This document shows, one piece after another, positions 44,553 through 55,490 of a stretch of 64,000 nucleotides of DNA. Made by a program: the position numbers and the translations under genes. Below the pieces are notes generated by a model. That model had not been told where the DNA came from and searched no databases. It saw only the letters and a list, made by a program, of their open reading frames with translations. Position 1 is the first letter of the stretch, and every line of letters starts with the position of its first letter. Source of the stretch: Cephalotus follicularis (Eukaryota > Streptophyta > Magnoliopsida > Oxalidales > Cephalotaceae). The stretch spans positions 166,321-230,320 of the forward strand of contig BDDD01001667.1 in assembly GCA_001972305.1 (NCBI GenBank), written 5' to 3'.

Positions 44553-46349
44553 TGTAACACCCCCGATTCAAAACTGGGAACACCACCGATTTGGGATCGG
44601 GATGTCACACAAAACTGAACTATAGAAACATGTCAAAATATCTTAATCTTTATTTAAATCATCAAATTTAGTTAAACTATCTTTCATTAAGAATCCTGAA
44701 GCTGTAAATCCAAAACATTACGATAAACATAAAACCTTAAATAATATTCAAATTCAAACCTAAGCTGAAGTCTCAAAAATATCTGAAGGTCCACACATGA
44801 CCACAACATCACTAAAAGAAAAGAATTCAACTTATTAGAACTCCTCAAGACATAGGTGTTGCTCTCATCACACTTTCCCCTGATTCCTCTGAATACCTGC
44901 CGCATCGAAAACAAAAACGCGGTTGAGCAAACCTCAGTACAGATATAGAATAATAAAACAGTTTATGAACAAAACAGTTTACGAAACATAATAGTACGCT
45001 ATTTTTTCAAAAACAGAACAATTCATAAATAAACCAAATTTATGCAATTCAATGGTGCTCATGTCAAATATATATATATATATATCTGTTCACAAACTTT
45101 CATATCTGTTTCCATAACTTTTCATGACGGTGGTTCATACTGAGATATGCAATACGGTTTAAATACATTTATATATATGCAAGGGATCCTGCAGAATCAA
45201 CATGGCCGACGGAACGACATGTACGGCACTACACAATGAATTCCCATATCCGAATCAGAACAGAACATATTTTTCCTAGGGCCGACCCATGCGCCTCTAT
45301 CAAAAATGGGATCCAAATCCTATTAACAGGATATAAAAACCAGTGAGAGACACCGTAGACTGATTACAGCGCTACGGATAGTGTCATGTCCCCGTGCCAG
45401 GCTTGCGACATGCCTATGGTACCCCAATAGATGGTTATATTCTAAGTAGTAACAATTTCAAAGTAATGACTATATCAAAAATTATTTCAAAATATTGATT
45501 TACTCCAAAACCAATTCAAATCATAAACGGTTTTTCTGAACATTTTCCGAACATATCCGAAATCATTACCATATCCGTATTATCAAAAGTCAACATACTT
45601 TTATAATTGAAAATTGTACTCATTGAATTTCACAAATAATTAAAAGAGATGATAATAGTAAAATCCGTATTTTATTCATATAAATTAGAATACGAAAATC
45701 AAAATAAAAGATCAATACATCTTTCATAAAATAATGTTTAAAACAATAGAGGTATCCATGAAAATCCGTACTAAAAGAAAAACTGAATTCATTTCAATAA
45801 AAACATAGGAAAGATCCACGAGCGAAGAATCCATACTTATTTCACCAAAAGCAAAAACTAAACTTTTCTAATAAAATCGTGAAGATAACCAAGAACGAGA
45901 AAATCCATACATTATTCATAAAAACATAAATGTGATTTCTTTCAATAAAATCACTGGAATATAATCAAGAACGAAACATCTGTACATTGCTTATAAACGG
46001 AATTTATTGTAACAAAATCATAGGGTGATAACCAAGGAAGAAAAATCCATACATGTTCATAAAAGCAAAACTGAATTTAATTTAATAAAATAAAGTGCAG
46101 ATAGCCAAGAATGAACGTATCCGTACAACATTCATGAAACAAAACTAAATTTATTTCAATAAAATCGAATGATGATAATCAAACATGACGAATCCGTACC
46201 TTAGCCGCCCAAATCTAAACAATCACAACAACGAATCTAAAGCATACGCGGAATCACTCTAACCTTCACCACAGATGTTTTGGAATCCAAAGCAGATAAA
46301 CCAAACCATGTTACAAACTATCAGACACATATTACAATTTCCAGGAGGA

Positions 46350-46644
46350 TAAGCGTCGACGTATACGACCTGAGCGTCGATGTTTACAACATAAGCGTCC
46401 ACTCTAAAACATGGCGTTGGCAAAAATCATGACTAAGCGTCGAGGAAAAGATGATAGTTCATGACATGCACGCCGACGTCTAAACAAAGTGTTGACGCTT
46501 ATCATCAATGCGTTGACATGAAACCAAAATAGTCGACGCTTTGACACAAGCAGCACGATGAAAAATAATTTTCTATGCATAGACGTCGACGTATACGACA
46601 TAGGCATCCATGCTATGGGTTAAAAACATGAAAACGCATCGATA
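46350..46644. repeat. GTCGAC palindrome cluster 14
   Basis: About eleven copies or variants: AAGCGTCGACGTATAC, GCGTCGATGTTTAC, GCCGACGTC, GTGTTGACGCTTAT, ATGCGTTGACATG, TAGTCGACGCTTTG, GACGTCGACGTATAC, ACGCATCGATAC. Confidence 0.85.
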
Positions 46645-47102
46645 CAACAATTACAGTATGAACAAAAATCCATTTTCTTAAACTTAAATCATTAAAACAG
46701 TAATATGCATGTTCTAAAACATGACTTCTATTATTGAAAATACCATTATAACATTTCAAATGCATAAACATATTGATTACCTCTAGAATATAGCAATAGA
46801 AATTCTTCAAAACATATTTTCTGGTATTGCATAATTTAAAACAGGTTTTATAGATTAACAGTGGATTTTAGAATAATCTATAACTTGATAGTCAACAATA
46901 ATAGTAATATATGATGGTAAAAAGCGACAGAGTTTTAAAGAGAGAAATTGTAAGTTTTGATGGTGAAAGCGTGTAGGATTAAAGCTTACCATATCAACAG
47001 AAAATGAGGCAAACATAGAAGGAAACAAATAACCGGATTATGGAAAGAAAATCCCACTTTCCCTACAAAGCCACCAACTACTTTCAGATAAGGAAGATGG
47101 GT

Positions 47103-47234
47103 GTAAGCGTCAATGTTATTTAAAGCTTTAACGCCTAACCCTTCGCATACAAAGGCATAGACGTTATGACAGAGCGTTGACACTTTCACTACTGGAAGAA
47201 AAATGAGAAATAATGCTAAGGCGTCAACGCTTAA
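47103..47234. repeat. GTCGAC palindrome cluster 15, U3-proximal
   Basis: Degenerate copies AAGCGTCAATGTT, AAAGCTTTAACGCC, GGCATAGACGTT, GAGCGTTGACACTTT and AAGGCGTCAACGCTTAA. They lie 148-279 bp from the A3 LTR start. No intact GTCGAC is left. Confidence 0.75.
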
Positions 47235-47382
47235 CACCCAGAATCAAAGAGTTTTCAAAACGAAATTCAAACGATCCAAATAACACATAACTTATAACAT
47301 ATGTCAAGAACGTAGCATATAGCATATGACAAAAATGTAACTTGTGGCGATAAACACCTACTCAACAAACCGGGATATTACA

Positions 47383-47400
47383 TCCTCGACCCCTTTAAAA
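47383..47400 (-). other. Polypurine tract of the A3 element
   Basis: The minus strand reads TTTTAAAGGGGTCGAGGA directly before the LTR start. Confidence 0.75.
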
Positions 47401-48330
47401 TATTTATTTCCAAAATCTAAGCAACTACTAATTTATATCTAATAGATGAGAGCATACCTTTCGGATAAGATACTCGAACTCCTGAACATCACATCAAAAA
47501 TGTGAATCTCTATCGGAAGAGGATCTTCCTCATGAAATTTCATCATCGAACATAATAGCGCAATCACAAAAATGCTTCAACACAACAAAACACAAGGCCT
47601 TACGGTTACAAGAAAAGAAAACCCGAAACAGTACCTTGAGCATCTTCAGTCTGATCAATTGCCATAGCAAACATTCTACCTCATACCTTTCGCTGCCCAG
47701 CATCATTACCATTTCCTTTCCTAACCTTTGCACGAGGGTCAGTACATTCTCTGGGAAAATGTCCCACTTGTCCACACATGAAACAGGCCCCAATAGCCTC
47801 ATAACACATTTGGCTTGGTTGTTGCATTCCACAAGTCTCACAACTGGCTACAGGAATAAAATTGGGGTTACCCTGGTCTACCAATTCGCCACCACGGCCC
47901 CTATCCTGCTATCCCAAACTCTGATCCTGATGATCATCTCTAGTCCGTTTAGTTCCTCCTTCCTATTTGGCCATCTGAAAGCCCAACCTTTCCATCTCAA
48001 TGTTTTTGGCCGCATTGGCCACGTCTGATACATATGCAAACCTTACATTAATCAACTTTCTCCTAAGTCGATAATGAAGATTCTACTTTAATTTCTCCCC
48101 TCTTTCAACTGCGGTCCACGCCGCATGTCTAGCAAAACCCACCAATCTAGTAAACCGGTTTAAGAACTCTGTAACTGTTTCATCATCTTTCTGCTGTGTA
48201 GTCATAAACTCCCGGGCATATGCCTCTTTATCAGTCGTCGGGAAGTACTGGTGATAAAAGACCTCACAAAATCAAGTCCACGATAGACCAGAAAAAAACT
48301 CTTTCCCCTTTGCTATCCTCTGAGTCTTTC
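47401..48330 (-). pseudogene. gag: Family A gag remnant of an internally deleted element
   Basis: On the minus strand, from about 48330, RRKTQRIAKGKEFFSGLSWT is followed after frameshifts by HQYFPTTDKEAYAREF-like and ETVTEFLNRFTRLVGFARHA-like text. At 47681-47884 comes a nucleocapsid with CETCG and CFMCGQVGHFPREC (CX2CX4HX4C). The gag/protease boundary is recognisable near 47650 (GRMFAMAI, GTVSGFLL), then similarity ends and the polypurine tract follows about 180 bp later. All of RT, RNase H and integrase is missing, so this copy is a large internal deletion derivative. Its 5' part is lost near 48330. Confidence 0.75.
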
Positions 48331-48828
48331 GCCAACGTTGATGGCATTGGAAGTTTTGGTTTGCGACTTGAAAATCTTTCTTTTCCTTGGTGAAGAGTTG
48401 GGCCTTGTGGTTTGGGCTGGTTTTGGTTTCCTTTTCTTTTGGATTTGGTGTTTTAGAGCATTGGTCGTATGGGCAGTGTGAACACGGGTGTGGCAGGTTG
48501 TGTAAGGGATTTGTAGAGTTTTGTCTTGCCAAGCACAAAAACTTCACCTCAAAGCAGTTTAAGGACTAATGAGTCATTGTATCAATTGTTTGTGCCAGAA
48601 GCGTTAGTTGAGAGAAGTGTGTGAGTTCTCTCTGAAGTTTTCTCCGGTGAAGGTGAGTTTTGCTTGAAGATCTTGGACCTTAAGTTCCTCGAGGTGAGCT
48701 CTTCTTTGTTCGTCTTCTTTCCTCTGTTAGTTTTGCAATATGCGTGCTAAACCTCCCGTTCATGGTGGAGTCAGAGATGACGGTGGTGACCGTGGGGTGA
48801 TCCATGGTACGATGTTGAGCAATGTGGA
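48331..48828 (+). other. Unassigned locus, left half (split by solo LTR F3)
   Basis: G/T-rich text with repeated GTGAG and CCTCGAGG-like strings. A 60-codon frame at 48387-48569 has no motif I know. A short ATG frame starts at 48740 (MRAKPPVHGGVRDDGG) and is interrupted at 48829 by the solo LTR; it resumes at 51573 and ends about 13 codons later. It might be the leader of another retrotransposon or unique DNA. The right half is 51573-52111. I do not call a gene. Confidence 0.4.
48824..48828. repeat. Target site duplication of solo LTR F3, left copy
   Basis: GTGGA, identical to 51568-51572. Confidence 0.9.
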
Positions 48829-49001
48829 TGTAATAACCGCAACTTCAATTAATGTATATTGATCTAATTTTGAAATAAAATATACATTTTAATTGAGTTA
48901 TTTGTCCAATTATACTAATTTCTATGATTGGTAAATGCTTCGGGTTGATTGGATGTGCAATTGGAGATGTATCAAGGGTTGGAAACCATAAACCAGCCCA
49001 A

Positions 49002-49083
49002 ACAGCCGACTGTCACAGGGTAACAGTCGACTGTTGGCCACGTGAGGAGGGCAGTCGACTGCCTACTATAGCCAGTCGACTGG
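49002..49083. repeat. GTCGAC palindrome cluster 16a, U3-proximal (CAGTCGACTG class)
   Basis: Four copies: CAGCCGACTGTC, CAGTCGACTGTT, CAGTCGACTGCC, CAGTCGACTGG. They lie 173-254 bp from the LTR start. Confidence 0.9.
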
Positions 49084-50097
49084 AATTGCCAGAACAGGTT
49101 CCTGGCATGTACAAAGACAAGAATTGACAGGTAGGTATGGGCACATGCATCCACCTCCTGCCAGAACATGCAAAAGTGGAATGTTTGCATGTTCTCTCCA
49201 GATCAACAACCTGCAAATTGATAATTAATGAGAGAAAAGTGAAGAGAGGACAATGCATGAGGTGGAAAGAAAGAAAGAAAAATGTGAGTGCATGTGAGTA
49301 GGTAGGAATCTGACGAAATTATAAGCCTTTGAGACTTAGATCAGCTGATTGAATGGTGTTTGAGTGTTAGAAACACTGAGTGAAGTGAGGAATCATTGAA
49401 AGCTTGCATTGGTAGGATTGGAGAAAGCTCAAAGAAGGAACCTTTGAAGCTTTAGAGACTTGGTAAGTCCTTGATCCGAATTCTCTGTTATTATGTTGAT
49501 AAAATGTGACTAGGAATGTTAAATATCTTCTGCTAATGGATTAGAATTAACAAACCTTTCGAATTGAAATAGGAAGAAGTAATGGGATCAAGTGGAATTG
49601 GTGATATAGTCTCTAGAATGTATTTTAATTGCTGTTAGGGTTATGATATATGCTTAATGATTCCTAAGTATGAATATATCTTCTGTCAACAAACTTAAGA
49701 TCAATGAGTCCTATATTGAATGGTATTTGACATAGAGTTCAGAGAAAAGTGGTGAATGGTAAGAATAATGTTAGGACTCCATAAGCTAATGATTAAGCTA
49801 CTGTTAAATTATTAAAACATACTGGTATTGATGCATGTGTTCATAAACAAACATGCATAGATTGATTCTGCTGGAATTGAAAGAGTGATTGGTGAAAAGT
49901 GACTTGGAACTCAAAGAGAAAGATCAAACTCAATTGATCTTGGGATAGCGATTTGAGGTAGGGGTAATGATATGTCATGGAAGATATGAGTATGCATATT
50001 ATGTATGGATATTTTCTGCATGATTACATGTATTGAACTGATTGAAAATTGAACTTGGTATTACATGACTTGCTATTTCTACATTTTCTGGGCAGAG

Positions 50098-50213
50098 GCA
50101 GTCGACTGCCACCCTTGACAGTCGACTACTCAAGAAATACAGTCCACTGCCAAGGCAAAGCAGTCGACTGTACAACAAAGGCAGTCGGCTAATCTTGATG
50201 GCAGCCGACTATT
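50098..50213. repeat. GTCGAC palindrome cluster 16b (CAGTCGACTG class)
   Basis: Six copies: CAGTCGACTGCC, CAGTCGACTACT, CAGTCCACTGCC, CAGTCGACTGTAC, CAGTCGGCTAAT, CAGCCGACTATT. They lie 1.27-1.38 kb from the LTR start. Confidence 0.9.
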
Positions 50214-51181
50214 CTGGGTAGAAATTGCATAACATTGATTGAATTGCTACTGTTTGGTACTGTTATTGAATTGTATATGCTACCACCATATAGTATACAC
50301 TGTTTGATGTTATTTAACATCACTACTACTTATATTGCAATGATCGAACGAACTATGTGCTATATGCCCAAATCATGGTTTTAAACACCATTTTCAAATG
50401 GAAACTATTATTTACAAGAGCTACTGAATTGTGATATTGTCACTGAATATACTACTGTTTTGTTAGTATATACTGTTTTTGGTGCTCTTAACACCACTAC
50501 CACTTGTATTCAAGGATTGGAAACTAATTATGGGCTATGTACCCAAATCATGATATCAACTATCATTTTTCAAGTGAATAATTATTGCCAAATGAACTAT
50601 TGATTTTCCTCCTATATGAGAGGTACTTACTGTTTTGTTTCCAAAACTGGAAACCATTATTGAAGTGATATCGTTTCCTCCGAAGAGAGGTACGATAAGT
50701 GAATTGTCAAAGTTCTAAAGAAAACTACTTTATATTTCATGTTATTGATATATGTAATATTATTGAACTTAATTGATTGAATTGATTGTCTATGAGTGCC
50801 GTGGTTCAGTGGCGGAGGTTGTCATTGACTACGGAATGTGATTCTGGGTGCCAGGAGTTGGCCAGAGTATCACCCCAGTGTTCTGCAATGCAGAAATTGA
50901 TTGTTAAACTACCCGCCAACGCCGGTAGTAAGTGTTACATTTTCTATCGTCTTCAGAGCGTAGGGTGATAGTTAGGTGGTGCGCAGTCGGTGCTAGGAGT
51001 TAGCGACATGTGACACCCAAGTGAGTGTTGAATTGATTGTACCCTTGTGCGGTATTCTTGCATATGGATTGTTTATGGCCACTTGGCATGATTGCTTATA
51101 TATTGACTCATTAAATGTTATTTTGATATAAACTGTCATACATGTTGCATTCATATACTCCTTATCATACATTATCATTCT

Positions 51182-51213
51182 ACTTAATCAAGTGAGGACA
51201 ACGGCTAACCCCT
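51182..51213 (+). promoter_or_regulatory. Conserved LTR block in F3
   Basis: ACTTAATCAAGTGAGGACAA followed by CGGCTAACCCC. Confidence 0.55.
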
Positions 51214-51567
51214 ACAATTTCAGATTAAGCAAGGACAATTGGAGATTGCTGCTGAAGCTTGGAGAGCTTCTTATTTTCGATTTAAGGTTGATTAATTATG
51301 ATGTTGTACTGCAATTTGATTTAGAACGGTTCATGCCTCGTTATGTTGTATTTTTCCTTATGTAAGGATAATTGTTGTTTTACCCGCACGTAGTATGGGA
51401 TGCGTGCAGACGGGTTGTACTTATATTCCGGCTTATCGAATGCTTCCGCAATTTATTTATGGTTGTTAATTGAAATGCTGGAATATTATTATTTTTTTTA
51501 TGCTTAATTCTGATATCACCACATATGCTGGTCCACTGTACGTGAATGGAAATAACGGGGTGTGACA

Positions 51568-51572
51568 GTGGA
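51568..51572. repeat. Target site duplication of solo LTR F3, right copy
   Basis: GTGGA. Confidence 0.9.
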
Positions 51573-52111
51573 TGGTCAGGATGACTATCCGAGGAGACGA
51601 TCATGCATGTAGGCTTCATGCATGTTTTGCTCTATTTTTTTACAGACTGTGCTAAGTCTGTGTTTCTTGTTGTGCTTGTAGCCGAGGAGCCGAGCGTTGA
51701 TCCTAAGCTATAGGAGCTGTGATGTTAAGTGGTGAGTGGGACATTCCTTTCTTTTACCTTGAACAATTGAGAGTTTTAAGCTAATTTTGTGTCCTCTAAA
51801 TATATTATCTTTCATGGTGTCTTACTTCTGGGAGTTATTCCTTTCTCTGGTTTTGACATGTTTCAGTTGATATTGATTTCTGAGCTGGTGTGCTCGATGT
51901 TCTGGGATGTGTTTTCCCTTTATTTATCCTATTTATATATATGTCATAACTCTTGGATGTGTTTTCCATTGTTCTAGTGTGCTCGATGTTGGATTTTGGA
52001 TATTGGGTACTGGGAAATGGTGCTGACCAAGCACAGCTTTGTGAGGGCGAGCAAGCATGGATTCCCCTCTCATAACTACAGTGGAAACTGTCTATGATGC
52101 ACTGTAAGTGT
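51573..52111 (+). other. Unassigned locus, right half
   Basis: Continues the sequence interrupted at 48829. It contains a repeated GTGTGCTCGATGTT string (51890 and 51979) and GTGTTTTCC (51910 and 51959). No frame longer than 62 codons and no family recognised. Confidence 0.4.
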
Positions 52112-53358
52112 TGTGAAACCCCATGTCCTTACTTGGTGTATAATCTATTATGTAAGCACCTTTATGTGTATAAGCCATTTATAATAAACATGTTAGGCCA
52201 AATTGTCTTTTGTTCTTTTTGGGCCACCAATTAAGTAAGATTAGGAATGTAAATAATGTATTATAGCCCAAATTTTCTTTTATTCCTTCTTGGCCGATCC
52301 ATAATTGTTAAAGCCAAGAAAATTGCTTCCCTCAGCCCACAAAATTTTTTGCAAGTTGGCCCAAGTGCTTGCTCCATGTTATTTCCGAAATAAAGCATGA
52401 AGCAATCCAAATTGAAGGTTCATTCGGCCAAGCTCTCTAACATTCACCAAGTTTCTAGACATTTCTTATCAAACATTTTATTACACACTCCAACTAGTAG
52501 AATCGGCATTTTCTTCCTCCTTGGCCGACGCCTCTTGCATCTCCAATTTTTTTCAAGAAGTCCATCAAGGGAACAAGAGTAAAAAGGAAATTAGCTTGCC
52601 TCCTCCTACCTCATACTAGTAAGTTTCATTATGTTTTTTTTGTGAAGAAAAATTGTAGTAATCATACAACTCTAGCATTTGTAAATGGAAATGTTATTTT
52701 GTGGAGGTGGTGAGGTATATTTTTGTATGTTAGATTGTGATTGAAATATAATTTGAGTTTAATCATTTTTTTTATTAATTATTTGGGGTTTTGTTTAGAG
52801 GGAGAAATGGATTTCAAGGTGAATTATAGAATGGGTTATGTTGGAAATGAAGTTTCGTTTAAGGATTGGAGCTTGTTCTACCTTCCTTTAAATTTTCAGA
52901 TTTTTGTTTTCTTTTGGGAGGAATTGTTTTGTTATGAGAACTGGATGGAAATCTAATAGAAAAGGATGTAGGATTGTAAGATTTAGTTTTCGTATTACTC
53001 CTAAATTTCAGATTTTTTTTTTATAAATAAAGAAGGATATGTTACAATAAATTTCCATAGATATAATTGAACAAAAAAAAAAGGATGGGTATGGGTGATA
53101 ATAAGCTTAGGAGAATATCATTTTAAACACTTTAAAAAAAAAATTCAGCTTTTCATATTACAAGTTAGAGAAGTTGTATTTTAAGTTAAGGGTACTAAAT
53201 GGAGTAATTGATGCATTATATTGAGCTACGTGTTGAGAAATATTGAGGCAGTGGAAATAGTAAAGGGTTAAGAGATTTAGGTGGGCATACTAGGAGGACT
53301 GTAGATATGATTGTGTACTAATATTAAAGGATATTAAGAGAACATAGTTGTGGAACGA

Positions 53359-53382
53359 TATATATATATATATATATATATT
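53359..53382. repeat. (TA)n microsatellite
   Basis: About 23 bases of alternating T and A, directly before the tandem duplications at 53383. Confidence 0.9.
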
Positions 53383-53502
53383 GATATGTGATTCCGACGA
53401 GGGCAGATCCGTGAAATAACGACGTCCCCTCGGTCGAGGTTGTGATATGTAATTCCGACGAGGGCAGATCCGTGAAATAACGACGTCCCCTCAGTCGAGG
53501 TA
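53383..53502. repeat. Tandem duplication, 61-bp unit x2
   Basis: TTCCGACGAGGGCAGATCCG ... GACGTCCCCTC(A/G)GTCGAGGT occurs twice; ATTCCGACG begins at 53391 and 53452. Confidence 0.9.
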
Positions 53503-53567
53503 TATATGTTATTTCTCTGATGAGGCATTCAGTCGAGGTATATATGTTATTTCTCTGATGAGGCATA
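53493..53567. repeat. Tandem duplication, 38-bp unit x2
   Basis: AGTCGAGGTATATATGTTAT ... CTGATGAGGCAT begins at 53493 and 53531. Confidence 0.9.
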
Positions 53568-54327
53568 GGCACTCTATACCGGTATATGAAGGGTGTGTAC
53601 AGTCCTATAGCCTATGGCCTAAATATTATATTATTGCTGCATCGGTTGACATGTATTGCCATGAGATGTGGCGACAGATATGAGTTAGTGGCATGATGGA
53701 TACCAGCATCCTCTTAGGTTTCTATGATTTTTTTTGGGCACATGTTATATATATTTTTGGATATTTATCATTTGAGTTATAATTTATCTTTAAGCTTTGA
53801 TATCCAGGTACTTGATACTATTGTGACTCTCATGTATTTGATATTGTCTTGAGTTCGATATTTATTCAGTGGACTTCTTTGTTGAGTTATCGGTTATTCA
53901 ATTGGAGTCTTGATAATATTCTTTCAAGAATTTACTTCATCTTATTGTGGCTTTATATTTAACTCCATCATAGCGTTTTATTCATAGCTTGTATGGATGC
54001 AACAGGGAATGATTTGTCCCAACTCACTTAGTCACTTGGACTAACCCCCTCCTAGTTTATTTTGTAGTTAGAAGAGCAGAGAATATCCACCTGATCCTCC
54101 AGCAATATAGCAGTGGGTTTTTGAAAAAGGTATACCACGAGATTCGGCACCTTACCATTGGCAGTCCTAGCCAGTTTCACATGCATCGCATTGGGACATT
54201 GGGACGTTTTTGATTTTGTTTATGGTGATTTTGAGATATAGTTATATGTTAAGTAACGTGGTCATAACTTGAATGATGAAATAGATTTGACTATATGACT
54301 TTGATATTCTGATAACGGATAAAAATA

Positions 54328-54346
54328 TAATAATAATAATAATAAT
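54328..54346. repeat. (TAA)n microsatellite
   Basis: About six TAA units. Confidence 0.85.
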
Positions 54347-54378
54347 GAACTACTGATTCCTCCTTCGGGAGTGTGATA

Positions 54379-55159
54379 GAGATATATAAATACAAATTGT
54401 GATATTCTACAGGTGAATTTTTTTGGAAAACGTCCATTTTTAGGGGGAACTCTTGCAATTTTTCTGCAGAATTTCCATCATATTTAATGAACAATAATTA
54501 AGAAAATAGGCTAGAACCAGGAGATTAAATATAAAAATAAAAAGAAAATGATGATGATAAAACCTTGGAGGTCACGTACGCCATTAATTAGTAAGTGTTA
54601 ACTTATAAGCACTTTAATTTCATATAAGAATTAAACCTATGAACAAGTGATTAAAGGAGGATGAAAGTAACTAGTGGTTAAATCTTAATGTGAATTCTAG
54701 GGTTAAGCGTGCTAGAGCAAGAGAAATGTTATGGGTGACCTCCTGGGAACTTATGTTAATCGTCGTAATTAGTTAACTATATGGCACGGGTCCACTTTAA
54801 GGATTTTGCGAGGTAGACCGCGGTGCAGGAACCTAGCCTGGCCTTCTGGGCTAATTTCCCCCTTCTTGCATTGGGGACATTCTTTTGGGTAGTTTTGAAC
54901 TTTTTTTTGTAAGCATTTATGTATAAACCTCTGATGGATATTGATGTATGATCATTATTCTGATTTATGGAATGATATGTTTCTTCTCGGATGATTTATC
55001 TTGATGATGTTTTAACCTCCAGGTTATGTAGACCTTAGTGCCGAGCTCCTGAGATGATATAAGAGGAATATTGATGTTGAGGATTGTGGTCGGGCATTAG
55101 ATAGAGCTTAGGATAGATCTTGATGCGCGGCAGGATTCCTCGGCAGAAAGTTAGAGCAT
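54379..55159. other. Non-coding fragment block containing a 5S rRNA-like segment
   Basis: A+T-rich sequence with no ORF. Apart from the 5S-like part (54672-54756) I recognise no family. The text GCGAGGTAGACCGCGGTGCA near 54810 resembles LTR/tRNA-like GC-rich text, but no gene fits. Confidence 0.4.
54672..54756 (+). pseudogene. 5S rRNA-like fragment (box A and box C)
   Basis: GGTTAAGCGTGCTAGAGCAA then GAG...ATGGGTGACCTCCTGGGAA matches the internal promoter half of plant 5S rRNA (GTTAAGCGTGCTTGGGCGAG, ATGGGTGACCTCCTGGGAAG). It has a short deletion in the intermediate element. Weaker similarity extends upstream (GAATTCTAG against GAACTCCGCAG). Too diverged for a working 5S gene. Such segments also occur inside LTRs of Cassandra-type elements and some SINEs. 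Confidence 0.7.
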
Positions 55160-55490
55160 TGACACGCGACGTCGAACACGTGTCGAATTGAAAATTTATG
55201 TTTTCGCAAAATTAACTGCAGAATAGGGGAAAAACCCAAATCGTCTCAAGGACCTTGCAAAAGTAGGAATCGTTCTGTGAAATAAACTAAAAATTGGGGG
55301 AATTTTGTTTACTTGAATTAAAACAGAATTAAAAAGATCGATAAAAAGGAACTATAATCGAAAACAATCAACCCAAGGTTAGGGTTCCATGGATATCCAT
55401 CCTTGAATAAAAGTATACTGAAATCGTGATTGACCCTAGGTGAACCGAAATCCATGCATTCACTTAAGAACCCCTCTCTAGACGATATCC
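55160..55490. mobile_element. Fragment of another LTR element (Tat/Athila-like by resemblance)
   Basis: Text such as GACGTCGAACACGTGTCGAA, GGGGAAAAACCCAAATCGTC, AGTAGGAATCGTTCTGTGAA and AACCCAAGGTTAGGGTTCCAT resembles a common plant LTR-element end. It abuts the family E RT frame at about 55490 and truncates it. It has no coding content; the family E frame runs on into it only by chance. Confidence 0.35.

Larger units (their letters stand above)
44553..47382 (-). mobile_element. Family A 3' LTR (A3), 2.83 kb
   Basis: The left end is TGTAACACCCCCGATTC and the right end CGGGATATTACA (minus start TGTAATATCCCGG). It shares GCATCGAAAACAAAAACGCG (44904) and CATGGCCGACGGAACGACAT (45200) blocks with A-left and A-right. 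A polypurine tract lies directly to its right, so it is the 3' LTR of a minus-strand element, inserted in the Athila-like gag. An (AT)n run lies at 45068-45085. No coding sequence. Confidence 0.85.
48829..51567 (+). mobile_element. Solo LTR F3, 2.74 kb
   Basis: Starts TGTAATAACCGCAACTTCAA and ends ACGGGGTGTGACA, with a perfect 5-bp duplication GTGGA on both sides. No PBS or polypurine tract is present, so it is a solo LTR formed by recombination between two LTRs. It is the reference copy for family F (F1 10290-12252, F2 39237-41549). It carries two CAGTCGACTG clusters and the conserved CTAACCCC block at 51182. No internal coding sequence is known for this family in the window. Confidence 0.95.
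52112..54378 (+). mobile_element. LTR-like repeat D, 2.3 kb
   Basis: The candidate start TGTGAAACCCC (52112) and end GGGAGTGTGATA (54378) are a plausible LTR pair. A weak copy of the conserved block (CACTTAGTCACTTGGACTAACCCC, 54024-54049) lies 330 bp before the end, as in families B and F. No PBS follows, no matching target duplication was found (AGTGT against GAGAT), and no GTCGAC cluster is present. The boundaries are therefore uncertain. The short frames inside have no recognisable product. Confidence 0.5.

Noticed and set aside
48387-48569. 60-codon cysteine-containing frame as a secreted peptide gene
   Set aside because: The hydrophobic start is tempting, but no ORF context, no homologue and a repeat-rich setting; left as unassigned.
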